A stretch of DNA of 22,570 nt from JAVKFF01 sp040226215 (GTDB taxonomy: Bacteria; Pseudomonadota; Alphaproteobacteria; DSM-16000; Inquilinaceae), in contig JAVKFF010000184.1 in the NCBI GenBank assembly GCA_040226215.1, positions 1-22,570 of the forward strand, written 5' to 3'. The position numbers were made by a program, and so were the translations under genes. Below are positions 12,582 through 22,503 of the stretch, piece by piece; the first letter of the stretch is position 1; the number at the start of each line of letters is the position of its first letter. Below the pieces are notes generated by a model that had not been told where the DNA came from, ran no database searches, and was given only the letters and a program-made list of their open reading frames with translations.

Positions 12582-14278
12582 CAGCCGACCGGCTCGTCCG
12601 CCGGGTCGTGGGCATAGCCCGAGGCGCGGATCTGGTCGAGCGTCTGGTCGATCTTGTTGCGCGGCAGGCCACGCGCCTCCAGCACCGCGCCGCCGAGTTG
12701 CAGGCTGGCCTCCAGCGTCTCCGGCACGGCGACGTCGGCGCCGGCCTCGGCGAGCGCCGCGGCGTGCTCGCGGTCATGGGCGCGCACGGTCACGTGCAGC
12801 TTGGGATAGCGCCGGCGCAGGGTGCCGACGACGCGCCCCGCCTCGTCGGGCTTGTCGAGCGTCACCACCAGCGCGCAGGCGCGGCCGGCACCGATCTTCT
12901 CCAGAATATCCTCGCGCGCCGCGTCGCCATAGTAGACGGCATGCCCCTCGCGGCGGCCCCGGGCGACCCGGTTGGCATCGAGATCGAGGGCGACATAGGG
13001 CACGTCGTAGGAATGCAGCAGGTTGGCCACCATCTGCCCGACCCGGCCGAAGCCGGCGATGATGGTGTGGTCGGCGACGTCGGGGATGTCGAGGCTGCCG
13101 CTGCCGGGCATGGCGCGGGCCTCCAGCCGCCGCTCGAGCCGGCGTCCGGCACTTGCCAGCAGCGGGGTCAGAGCCATGGTCACGGCGATGGCGGCGATCA
13201 GGATGCCGACCGTCTCCGCGCCGGCCAGGCCCTCGCTGCCGGCGAGCGACAGGATGACGAAGGAGAACTCGCCCACCTGGGAAAGCAGGAGGCCGAGGCG
13301 AACCGCCCGCGCCAGACCATGACCGAAGGCCAGCGCCAGGCCGACGATGATGGAGGCCTTGAGCGCGATCAGGCCGACCACCCAGAGGATTACCTCCGCC
13401 CAGTTGGCCGCCAGCACGGCGAGATCGACGGTCATGCCGACGGTCACGAAGAAGAACCCGAGCAGCACGCCCTCGAACGGCACGATGTCGGCCTCGATCT
13501 GGTGGCGGTACTCCGTGCCGGCCAGCGCCGTGCCGGCGAGGAAGGCGCCGAGCGCCATGGACAGGCCAGCCTCGTGGGTCGCCCAACCGGTACCGATGGC
13601 GAGCAGCAAGGCCGTGGCGACGAACACCTCCCGCGTGCCGCTGGCCGCGGCGAGCGCCAGCACCGGACGCAGCAGGTAGCGCGCCGCGGCGAGGATGATG
13701 ACAAGCGCCGCCGCCGCCTTCAGCGCCGCCAGGCCCAACGCCGTCCAGATCTCCGCCGCATCGCCGCCAAGCACCGGTACCAGGGCGAGGATCGGCGCCA
13801 CTGCGAGGTCCTGGAACAGCAGCACCGCGAAGGCGAGGCGGCCGATGCGCGACAGCATCAGGCCCTGCTCGCCCAGGATCTGCAGCACGACCGCGGTTGA
13901 CGAGAGAGCCAGCGCCCCGCCCAGCACCAGAGCCGAGGGCGAGGCGAAGCCGAGCGCCAGGGCGATGCCGGTGACGACGATCCCGGTCAACAGCACCTGG
14001 GAGAGGCCAAGGCCGAAGATGTCCCGACGCATGTCGATCAGGCGCTGCACCGACAATTCCAGGCCGAGCACGAAAAGCAGGAAGACGACACCGAGCTCCG
14101 CCAGCACTGCCGTGTCGTCGGTCGCCGGGATCAGCGCCAAGCCGCTCGGCCCGATCACCACCCCCGCTGCCAGGTAGCCCAGAACCGCGGAAAGCCGGGC
14201 GCGTCGGAACAGCGGCACGATCAGCACCGTCGCGATCAGGACGATGATCACGCCCTCGATGAGCCCACCTTGTTCCAT
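12581..14278 (-). CDS. KefB/KefC-type monovalent cation:proton antiporter (CPA2) with RCK/TrkA-N domain
   Basis: Membrane K+/H+ antiporter or efflux protein of 565 residues. About 12 transmembrane helices fill 5-385, including LFQDLAVAP (154-162) with the ion-site Gln156-Asp157. The regulatory-loop-like EYRHQIEADIVPFEGVLLGFFFVTVGM (256-282) closely follows KefC. The cytosolic RCK N domain (about 403-520) has a Rossmann GFGRVGQM (409-416) and an acidic VALDLD (429-434) at the end of strand 2, which suggests NAD(H) or AMP binding. In E. coli KefB/KefC glutathione and its adducts gate K+ efflux; whether this one does cannot be told. The length is slightly below E. coli KefB (601). It starts at an ATG divergent from dnaN and ends TGATG on the K+ channel gene. 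Confidence 0.93.
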   Translation of the reverse strand: MEQGGLIEGVIIVLIATVLIVPLFRRARLSAVLGYLAAGVVIGPSGLALIPATDDTAVLAELGVVFLLFVLGLELSVQRLIDMRRDIFGLGLSQVLLTGIVVTGIALALGFASPSALVLGGALALSSTAVVLQILGEQGLMLSRIGRLAFAVLLFQDLAVAPILALVPVLGGDAAEIWTALGLAALKAAAALVIILAAARYLLRPVLALAAASGTREVFVATALLLAIGTGWATHEAGLSMALGAFLAGTALAGTEYRHQIEADIVPFEGVLLGFFFVTVGMTVDLAVLAANWAEVILWVVGLIALKASIIVGLALAFGHGLARAVRLGLLLSQVGEFSFVILSLAGSEGLAGAETVGILIAAIAVTMALTPLLASAGRRLERRLEARAMPGSGSLDIPDVADHTIIAGFGRVGQMVANLLHSYDVPYVALDLDANRVARGRREGHAVYYGDAAREDILEKIGAGRACALVVTLDKPDEAGRVVGTLRRRYPKLHVTVRAHDREHAAALAEAGADVAVPETLEASLQLGGAVLEARGLPRNKIDQTLDQIRASGYAHDPADEPVG

Positions 14279-14647
14279 GGTCCGACCATGCCCTGTTTCC
14301 GCAGTCGATTCCAGCGCCTCCGAAGGCCGCGAAAGTGGGAAAAAAGCTTAAGCTTGCAACGGTTTTCGCTATAATCGCGGACCGGATCACCCGGGCTTGC
14401 GGGGCGAATCACCCGACGGTCGGAATCTAAGGTCTGCCGTGGGGAGCACGAGGGAGGCGAAACCACGCCGCAGCCCTCGCGCGGTCGGCCGAATTCGGCC
14501 CTGGCCATGCCTTTCGGGCCCATCTATCCGGCACCGACGCGGACACGACCCAGTCCCGGACGCCAGCGCTTCCGGGGGTGACATCGGACCGCCGCGGCGC
14601 TGCTGGGCTGGAACATCGTCGCTGAGAACGACAGGTCGCAAAGAACA
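14279..14647. other. Divergent intergenic region kefB-type gene / dnaN
   Basis: 369 bp without a convincing gene. The kefB-proximal 100 bp is relatively AT-rich and holds the palindrome-promoter at 14344-14375. The dnaN-proximal part is GC-rich and contains the perfect 14-bp palindrome GGCCGAATTCGGCC (14487-14500) and two GANTC sites near 14406 and 14424. A TTG-initiated frame (14397-14651) overlaps the dnaN start, but its Arg/Pro/Ser-rich composition looks non-coding. Confidence 0.6.
14344..14375 (+). promoter_or_regulatory. Promoter candidate upstream of dnaN, with a 12-bp palindrome
   Basis: A perfect -10 hexamer TATAAT is at 14370-14375. The -35 position (17 bp upstream, CTTAAG at 14347-14352) is non-consensus but falls inside the perfect palindrome AAGCTTAAGCTT (14344-14355). 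An activator binding the palindrome could compensate for the poor -35. The leader to dnaN would be about 265 nt. Confidence 0.5.
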
Positions 14648-15766
14648 ATGAAGCTCATCATCGAACGGGCGCAGCTGCTGAAGTCCCTCGGCCACGTACA
14701 AAGCGTGGTGGAGCGGCGGACGACGATCCCGATCCTCTCCAACGTGCTGATCCGGGTGGAATCGGGAACGCTGTCGCTGACCGCGACCGACATGGATCTG
14801 GAGATCGTCGAGTCGATCCCGGTCGACGTGGTGGCCACGGGCGCCACCACCGCGCCGGCGCATATGCTCTACGACATCGTGCGCAAGCTGCCCGACGGCA
14901 GCCAGGTGGAGATCGTCCACGATACCGGAGCGTCGACCCTGACGCTGCGCGCCGGGCGTTCGCGCTTCCAGCTCGGCTGCCTGCCGGTCGAGGACTACCC
15001 CTCTGTCGGCAGCGGCGACCTGCCGGTCAGCTTCACCCTGAGCGCCGGCGATCTTTCCGGCCTGATCGACCGCACCCGCTTCGCCATCTCCACCGAGGAG
15101 ACGCGCTACTACCTGAACGGCATCTACTTCCACGCCGCCAAGGAGGAGGAGACGCCGATGCTGCGTGCGGTGGCGACCGACGGTCACCGCCTGGCGCGCA
15201 TGGAGATGCCGCTGCCGACCGGGGCCGACGCCATGCCCGGGGTGATCGTGCCGCGCAAGACCGTGACGGAACTGCGCAAGCTTGTGGACGAGATCGACGG
15301 CGACGTCACCGTCTCCCTGTCGGACGCCAAGATCCGCTTCGAGGCGGGCAAGGTGGTGCTCACCTCCAAGCTGATCGACGGCACCTTCCCGGATTACGAG
15401 CGGGTGATCCCGGCTGGCAACGACAAGGTGATGGAGGTCGACGCCAAGACCTTCGCCGACGCGGTCGACCGCGTCTCCACCATCGCCACGGAGAAGAGCC
15501 GGGCGGTGAAGCTGAGCCTGACGGAAGGCAACCTGACCCTGTCGGCGACCAGCGCCGAGCAGGGCAGCGCCACCGAGGAGGTCGAGGTCGCCTATTCGGC
15601 CGAGCCGATGGAGATCGGCTTCAATGCCCGCTATCTGCTCGACATCACCCAGCAGATCGAGGGCGACGGCGCACGTTTCGTGCTGGCCGACGCCGCCTCG
15701 CCCACCATCATCCGCGACGTGGCCGACAGCAGCGCGATCTACGTGCTGATGCCGATGCGCGTGTGA
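14648..15766 (+). CDS. dnaN: DNA polymerase III subunit beta (sliding clamp)
   Basis: Ring-shaped clamp that tethers DNA polymerase III and other clamp-binding proteins to DNA. The 372 residues fit the three-domain fold (E. coli 366). It starts MKLIIERAQLLKSLGHVQSVVERRTTIPILSN. Other diagnostic stretches are ATDMDLEI (46-53), DYPSVGSGDLP, RYYLNGIYFH, ATDGHRLARMEMPLP, KLIDGTFPDYERVIP and the end AIYVLMPMRV, which belongs to the protein-binding pocket. The ATG at 14648 is fixed by the conserved N-terminus although its Shine-Dalgarno is weak. dnaN is normally directly after dnaA; here the two-gene K+ module lies between them on the other strand, so dnaN needs its own promoter. recF follows after about 275 bp. 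Confidence 0.97.
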   Translation: MKLIIERAQLLKSLGHVQSVVERRTTIPILSNVLIRVESGTLSLTATDMDLEIVESIPVDVVATGATTAPAHMLYDIVRKLPDGSQVEIVHDTGASTLTLRAGRSRFQLGCLPVEDYPSVGSGDLPVSFTLSAGDLSGLIDRTRFAISTEETRYYLNGIYFHAAKEEETPMLRAVATDGHRLARMEMPLPTGADAMPGVIVPRKTVTELRKLVDEIDGDVTVSLSDAKIRFEAGKVVLTSKLIDGTFPDYERVIPAGNDKVMEVDAKTFADAVDRVSTIATEKSRAVKLSLTEGNLTLSATSAEQGSATEEVEVAYSAEPMEIGFNARYLLDITQQIEGDGARFVLADAASPTIIRDVADSSAIYVLMPMRV

Positions 15767-16041
15767 GGCCACGATTGACGCAAGGAACGCGGCGATGCGT
15801 CGCGACAGCCCGGTGCGCGGTGGTTCGTCCATCGTGCCCTACCGGCTGAAGCCGGCCGCGCGACCCAGAGATGACAGAACCGGCGTGACAGGACTGGATA
15901 TGCAGCCATTGGCGGGCAACGCGGGTATGTGCCGGTGCCAGAGCCATGCATGCCAGAAGCGGCGAATCGGCCGGCGAATTCCGGCGGCTGCGTCCCCATA
16001 TTTCATCGATGAGTGACGGGGTGACGGGGCGGACGTCAGCG

Positions 16042-17319
16042 ATGGCCAAGGCGGTCTCCGGGCCGGGTGCCCGGATGACGGCGGACGGCCAGACCGACGG
16101 GAGACCGACCGGGCAGGCCGCCGCGGTTGCGGTCGCGCGGCTGACCCTGACCGATTTCCGCAGCTACCGGCACGCCGGCCTGGCGACCGGTGGCCGCTCG
16201 GTGGTGCTGACCGGCGCCAATGGCGCCGGCAAGACCAACATCCTGGAGGCAATCTCCTTCCTGGCGCCCGGGCGTGGCCTGCGCCGCGCGCCGCTCGCCG
16301 ACGTCGCCAGGCGGAGCGGCAACCCGCCGCCCGCCGACGGAACGCGGGCGCTGGCCGCCTGGGCGGTGGCGGCCGAAATCGACCTGCCGACGGGACCGGT
16401 GCGTATCGGCACCGGCCTCGACCCCGAGGCGCCGCCGGGCATGGCGCGCCGCGTCGTGCGCATCAATGGCGCGCCGGCGGCCAACCAGTCGGATCTCGGC
16501 GCCTTCGTCTCCATCCAGTGGCTGACGCCGCAGATGGATCGCCTGTTCATAGAGGGGTCGAGCCAGCGCCGCCGCTTCTTCGACCGCATGGTCTACGGTT
16601 TCCACCCCGGCCATGCCGTCTCGCTCAACGCCTACGAGCAGGCGATGCGGGAACGCACGCGCCTGCTGCGCGAAGCCCGCCCCGACGGCCGCTGGCTGTC
16701 CGCGCTGGAGGAGACCATGGCCGGCCACGCCATGGCGGTGGCCGCGGCCCGGCGGGACACCGCCTCCCGTCTCGCCAGGGCCATCGCCAGCGCCCAGGAC
16801 AGCGCCTTCCCGCGCGCCCGCCTCACGCTCACGGGCACGCTGGAGTCCTGGCTCGACGCAATGCCGGCACTGGCGGCGGAGGACCGCTTCCGGGAAACGC
16901 TGGCCCAGCGCCGGCCGATCGACACGGCGGCGGGCGCGGCGACCGAGGGGCCGCACCGCAGCGACCTCGCCGTCGCCCACGCGCCGAAGGACATGCCGGC
17001 GGCACTGTGCTCGACCGGCGAGCAGAAGGCGCTGCTGACCGGGCTTGTGCTGGCCAATGCGCGGCTGATGGCGGCCGACCGCGGCGCACCGCCCCTGCTT
17101 CTGCTCGACGAGGTCGCCGCCCACCTGGACGCGGAGCGCCGGGCGGCCCTGTTCGACGCGGTGCTCGATCTCGGCGGCCAGGCCTGGCTGACGGGTACCG
17201 ACCGCTCCCTGTTTCGCGCGCTCGAGGACCGGGCGCTGTTCGTGGCTGTGGCGGAGGGACATCTTGCACCCGACGCGCCGGGCCGTCCCGGCCCCAGCCT
17301 GTCGACTGTTGAGGACTAG
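16042..17319 (+). CDS. recF: DNA replication and repair protein RecF
   Basis: SMC-like ATPase that loads RecA at single-strand gaps together with RecO and RecR. With the start at 16042 it has 425 residues. Walker A GANGAGKTN is at 58-66, preceded by RLTLTDFRSY; the ABC-type signature STGEQKALL is at 324-332, and Walker B PLLLLDEVAAHLD at 351-363, followed by the conserved TGTD. The start is uncertain: in-frame ATGs occur at 15946, 16009, 16042 and 16075, none with a good Shine-Dalgarno, and the conserved region begins only near codon 30 of the chosen frame. The 275 bp before it hold no other recognisable gene, only small hairpins such as CCGGCT-GA-AGCCGG at 15842-15855. gyrB follows after 6 bp, so recF-gyrB is probably co-transcribed. 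Confidence 0.95.
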   Translation: MAKAVSGPGARMTADGQTDGRPTGQAAAVAVARLTLTDFRSYRHAGLATGGRSVVLTGANGAGKTNILEAISFLAPGRGLRRAPLADVARRSGNPPPADGTRALAAWAVAAEIDLPTGPVRIGTGLDPEAPPGMARRVVRINGAPAANQSDLGAFVSIQWLTPQMDRLFIEGSSQRRRFFDRMVYGFHPGHAVSLNAYEQAMRERTRLLREARPDGRWLSALEETMAGHAMAVAAARRDTASRLARAIASAQDSAFPRARLTLTGTLESWLDAMPALAAEDRFRETLAQRRPIDTAAGAATEGPHRSDLAVAHAPKDMPAALCSTGEQKALLTGLVLANARLMAADRGAPPLLLLDEVAAHLDAERRAALFDAVLDLGGQAWLTGTDRSLFRALEDRALFVAVAEGHLAPDAPGRPGPSLSTVED

Positions 17320-17325
17320 TATCTG

Positions 17326-19800
<2,475 letters not shown>

Positions 19801-19805
19801 GGCCG

Positions 19806-19829
19806 GCGCCGCCGGCGGGAGGCGCTTTT
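19806..19829 (+). terminator. Intrinsic terminator candidate after gyrB
   Basis: GCGCC (19806-19810) and GGCGC (19821-19825) enclose a 10-nt GC-rich loop and are followed by TTTT. It lies five bases past the gyrB stop. The stem is short but the placement is good. Confidence 0.5.
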
Positions 19830-19873
19830 CCGCTTCCCCGCAACCGATGAACCGCGTTGTCGGCGTGGTCGTC

Positions 19874-20060
19874 CGTCGTCCTGGACGAGGCAAGGCCGTG
19901 ATCGGGGATCCTGCGCCCGTCTACTCTGACGCCGGGATGCGCGAAGACAACCCGGGGATCCCGGCTCTCCGCTTCGCTCCGGCCGGGATGACGGCCGCCT
20001 TATCCGGTGCATCCCCACAGCGTTCATCCCGGACGAGGCGAAGCCGAGATCCGGGATCTC
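19874..20060. repeat. Cluster of three dispersed palindromic intergenic repeats
   Basis: Copy A (19874-19910) and copy B (20021-20060) are direct, sharing blocks such as GGACGAGGC and GGGATC; an aligned stretch of about 46 bp has roughly ten mismatches. Copy C (19955-19993) is inverted; on the minus strand it reads CGTCATCCCGGCCGGAGCG and onward. This is the familiar CGTCATCCCGGA...ATCCGGGA intergenic element of many alphaproteobacterial genomes. The 378-bp gap between gyrB and the next gene consists mostly of this cluster; frames across it are artefacts. Confidence 0.8.
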
Positions 20061-20178
20061 CCGCCCGTCTTCACCGAGGAAGGTGGGAGGATGGGGAGGC
20101 GAGCGGGGCGGCCGCATTACGGCCAAGCTTCTCGCCTAGCGTCGCCGTCCATGGGCAAGGAAGCCCGTGGAGGTGTGC

Positions 20179-20670
20179 ATGAGACGGATTCCCGCTAGCG
20201 TATCGGTGATCGCGGCGGCGGCCCTGGCGGCTACGCTGGCCATCGTCACGGCACCCAGCTTCGCCCAGAAGGATTCCGGCGGCCCGGGCGCGGACGAACC
20301 CGCCTGGCTCGGTGACTGGACCGGGCTCCTGCCCGATTTCGGGGAGGCGATCCGCGATTGCGTGACGACCGCCCGTGGCATGCCCGGGATGGCGGAGACC
20401 AGCGTGGTGCGCCGCCTCGCGCCAATGAACCATGGCATGGGCCTGGTCGCTCTCAGGACTCCGGCCGGCGAGATCGTCGAGTGCGTCGCGGAGCTGGGCG
20501 GCGGCGCGGTCGACCGTATCGCCATCACCGAGGACCCGGACTGGGCGCTGGAATCGACCATCGAGGTGCACGTCGTGCTGCCGCCGGTGGTGGACGATGC
20601 CTGCGGCCCGCCCACGCCGCTCTACGAGGGTTCCGACCGGGTCGGCTGGCGGGTCGACCGCGGCTGCTGA
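20179..20670 (+). CDS. Small exported protein of unknown function, four cysteines
   Basis: 163 residues with a clear Sec signal peptide: MRR, a hydrophobic core (8-24) and a likely cleavage after SFA (29). The mature part of about 134 residues carries C61, C102, C142 and C163, enough for two disulfides, with a cysteine as the last residue. It contains GDWTGLLPDFGEAIRDC (45-61) and ends YEGSDRVGWRVDRGC. No family is recognised. GGAGGT lies 5 nt before the ATG at 20179, which decides this start over a GTG 12 bases upstream. It follows the repeat cluster and converges on the next small gene with a 28-bp gap. Periplasmic location is inferred from the signal peptide and paired cysteines. Confidence 0.8.
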   Translation: MRRIPASVSVIAAAALAATLAIVTAPSFAQKDSGGPGADEPAWLGDWTGLLPDFGEAIRDCVTTARGMPGMAETSVVRRLAPMNHGMGLVALRTPAGEIVECVAELGGGAVDRIAITEDPDWALESTIEVHVVLPPVVDDACGPPTPLYEGSDRVGWRVDRGC

Positions 20671-20698
20671 ACGCCCCAGCCCGCCGCCCGCCTGCCCG

Positions 20699-20932
20699 TC
20701 AGCAGGTGTAGATCACCGAATTCCATTGGATCACGCCGGTTCGATTGCCCTCGTCGTCGTACATCGCGAGGACGTGGGTCACCGACTGCCAGCAACCGGC
20801 CAGTTGCAGATCGCCGGACCGGGTCTCCACCACTTCCGTGCCGCCCTCGCCGAGCCCGGCGGGATCGACATGCGCCGCGACTGCCGTGCTCAACGCCAGA
20901 ACGCTCGCCACAGCCATTGCCAGAGTACGCAT
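20699..20932 (-). CDS. Small exported protein of unknown function, 77 aa
   Basis: 77 residues with a signal peptide (MRTLAMAVASVLALSTAVA, cleavage likely after residue 19). The mature part of about 57 residues has C47 and the C-terminal C77, which could form one disulfide. The segment LQLAGCWQSVTHVLAMYDDEG and the end VIQWNSVIYTC suggest a small beta-rich domain. GGAG lies about 7 nt before the ATG at 20932; a GTG one codon upstream is the alternative. The upstream DNA is an AT-rich island with nested inverted repeats, probably its promoter/operator region. No family is recognised. Confidence 0.7.
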   Translation of the reverse strand: MRTLAMAVASVLALSTAVAAHVDPAGLGEGGTEVVETRSGDLQLAGCWQSVTHVLAMYDDEGNRTGVIQWNSVIYTC

Positions 20933-20954
20933 CACGATTCTCCAGTGGTCGTAA

Positions 20955-21013
20955 GAACGTGACTTGATAACCGAAAATGAAAATCTACTAAAGTAGATAG
21001 TAACCGCACGTTC
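20955..21013. promoter_or_regulatory. AT-rich island with nested inverted repeats
   Basis: GAACGTG (20955-20961) and CACGTTC (21007-21013) flank about 45 bp of AT-rich DNA. Inside is a perfect dyad ATCTACT-AA-AGTAGAT (20983-20998). It lies 23 bp before the minus-strand 77-aa gene and stands out in a GC-rich genome. It is a good candidate promoter/operator; no known regulator motif is recognised. Confidence 0.55.
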
Positions 21014-21023
21014 ACGCGCCTAC

Positions 21024-21071
21024 CGAGAGCCCTCCGCGCGCGGCGTTGCTCTCCAGGTCTCGCGGCTCTCG
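21024..21071. repeat. Inverted repeat CGAGAGCC/GGCTCTCG
   Basis: CGAGAGCC at 21024-21031 pairs perfectly with GGCTCTCG at 21064-21071 across a 32-nt loop. It lies in the 276-bp gap (20933-21208) that holds no recognisable gene. Confidence 0.5.
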
Positions 21072-21094
21072 TCCCGTGCCGCCGGAATCGGAGG

Positions 21095-21137
21095 CGCCCC
21101 CATCGTCCTTGGCCGTGGGCCGTGGGCGATGGGGGCG
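21095..21137 (-). terminator. 11-bp stem hairpin after the 113-aa exported protein gene
   Basis: CGCCCCCATCG (21095-21105) and CGATGGGGGCG (21127-21137) pair perfectly around a 21-nt loop that holds near-tandem GGCCGTG units. It is 70 nt past the stop of the minus-strand gene at 21209-21550, so a terminator role is plausible despite the lack of a T-run. Confidence 0.4.
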
Positions 21138-21208
21138 TGATGCGGATCCGGTGTCCGGCCGCCCGCCAGAAGCGGCCCTCGGAACCGGTCCCGAATGGCC
21201 CTGGTGCG

Positions 21209-21550
21209 TTACTGCGTCGAGGTCTGGGCCGGGAAGGCGAGCGCCTGGGCCTGCTGCACCAGCGTGTAGCAGCCGGGCTCGTTGCCGCGGATGAACTCCA
21301 TCCGGGCGTCCTGCACGATCGCGTCGAACTGGGTCCGCTGCTCGGGCGTCAAGAGGTCGGGCGCGAAAAGCTGGCCGAAGGCGCCGTGGGAGTAGGAGCC
21401 GGGTGCGCCGATCTCGTAGGTGGAGTCGGTCAGCTGTTCGATGGCGCTGAGGCAACCGGGCAGGTTCGGATTGCCGGCCGTCTGCGCGTCGGCGACGGAA
21501 CTGATGGCGATGGCGCCCAGCAGGGCGAAGGAAGCGATCATGGTACGCAT
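21209..21550 (-). CDS. Small exported protein of unknown function, 113 aa
   Basis: 113 residues with a signal peptide (MRTMIASFALLGAIAISSVADA, cleavage probably after ADA at 22). The mature part of about 90 residues is mostly helical by composition, has C33 and C94 that could pair, and contains LPGCLSAIEQLTDSTYEIG and LTPEQRTQFDAIVQDARMEF. It ends in a Thr/Ser/Gln-rich tail. GGAG lies about 9 nt before the ATG at 21550. No family is recognised. It is on the same strand as moeB, whose stop lies 164 bp upstream, with a hairpin between them, so it may have its own promoter. Confidence 0.75.
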   Translation of the reverse strand: MRTMIASFALLGAIAISSVADAQTAGNPNLPGCLSAIEQLTDSTYEIGAPGSYSHGAFGQLFAPDLLTPEQRTQFDAIVQDARMEFIRGNEPGCYTLVQQAQALAFPAQTSTQ

Positions 21551-21653
21551 TGGTGTGACTCCATCCGTCTGGTCTGTTTCGTTCCGGACCGGGCGATCGG
21601 ATGCCCGACCGGCCTCCGTGTCCCGCGATGGTTCCGGTTCTACACCCGCCTTC

Positions 21654-21672
21654 CCGGCACTGTCGGTGCCGG
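21654..21672 (-). terminator. Hairpin downstream of moeB
   Basis: CCGGCAC (21654-21660), a 5-nt loop, and GTGCCGG (21666-21672): a perfect 7-bp stem 42 nt past the moeB stop, before the 113-aa protein gene. There is no T-run. Confidence 0.4.
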
Positions 21673-21714
21673 TCGTCACACGGTCGGAATGCGCGCCGTC
21701 ACAGCAGCTCGGGA

Positions 21715-22503
21715 TCAGCCGCCGGCAGCCGCCTTGCCGCCACAGGTCGCACAATCGGGATCGGATTCCACCGCGAGATCGGTGAACCGCATGGCCAGCG
21801 CGTCGTGCAGCAGCAGGCGGCCGACCAGGCGGTCGCCGAGATCGAGCAGCGTCTTGAGAACCTCGACCGCCTGCAGGCAGCCCATGGTGCCCGCCATGGC
21901 GCCGAGCACGCCGGCCTCCGCGCAGGAGGGGACGCTGCCCGCCGGCGGCCGCTCCGGGAACAGGCAGCGATAACAAGGGCCGCGATGACCGGGCCGCGGG
22001 TCGATCACGGTCATCTGCCCCTCGAAGCGCAGCAGAGCGGCGCTGACCAGCGGCACGCCGGCGCGCCAGCAGGCATCGTTGAGCAGATAGCGGGTGTCGA
22101 AATTGTCCGAACCGTCGGCCACCACGTCGACGCCGGCGATGAGCGTGTCGGCGGTCTCGGGCGTCAGGCGCCAGGCATGTGCCTCGACGACGATGCCGGG
22201 ATTGATCTCGAGCGCCGCCTCCGCCGCCCGCTCCACCTTCGGCCGGCCGATATCGCCGGTACGGTGGATGACCTGGCGTTGCAGGTTGGAGAGGTCGACC
22301 GAGTCGTCGTCGACGATCTGGAGGTACCCGACGCCGGCCGCGGCCAGGTACTGCACAAGCGGCGCGCCGAGCCCGCCCGCCCCGACAACCAGAACTTTGG
22401 ACGACAGCAGGCGCGCCTGCCCGGCGCCGCCGATCTCCGGCAGGATGAGGTGGCGGGCGTAGCGCGCGACTTGGTCGTCCGACAGGGCCATGCCGACCGT
22501 CAT
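21715..22503 (-). CDS. moeB: MoeB/ThiF/HesA-family adenylyltransferase (molybdopterin-synthase adenylyltransferase)
   Basis: E1-like enzyme that adenylates the C-terminal Gly-Gly of a small sulfur carrier, MoaD for molybdopterin or ThiS for thiamine. It has 262 residues. The Rossmann nucleotide motif VVGAGGLGAP is at 39-48, the arginine-finger segment SNLQRQVIH at 72-80, and Asp130 in DGSDNFDTRY. Zinc is held by C177-x2-C180 and C251-x2-C254. A cysteine at 194 (SCAEAGVLG) fits the conserved ThiF/MoeB cysteine. The C-terminal rhodanese domain of some homologues is absent. MoeB is more likely than ThiF on overall form, but no partner gene is in view. The start at 22503 has a weak Shine-Dalgarno; an ATG four codons in (22491) is possible. 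It lies at the window edge, so its upstream context is unknown. Confidence 0.9.
   Translation of the reverse strand: MTVGMALSDDQVARYARHLILPEIGGAGQARLLSSKVLVVGAGGLGAPLVQYLAAAGVGYLQIVDDDSVDLSNLQRQVIHRTGDIGRPKVERAAEAALEINPGIVVEAHAWRLTPETADTLIAGVDVVADGSDNFDTRYLLNDACWRAGVPLVSAALLRFEGQMTVIDPRPGHRGPCYRCLFPERPPAGSVPSCAEAGVLGAMAGTMGCLQAVEVLKTLLDLGDRLVGRLLLHDALAMRFTDLAVESDPDCATCGGKAAAGG

Noticed and set aside
14397..14651. 84-codon frame that overlaps the dnaN start by ATGA
   Set aside because: The coupling geometry is tempting, but it starts at TTG without a Shine-Dalgarno and its Arg/Pro/Ser-rich product looks like out-of-frame GC-rich DNA.
19847..20182. Frames across the repeat cluster behind gyrB
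   Set aside because: Their peptides (IPALRFAPAGMT type) are the familiar artefact of translating the dispersed palindromic repeat.
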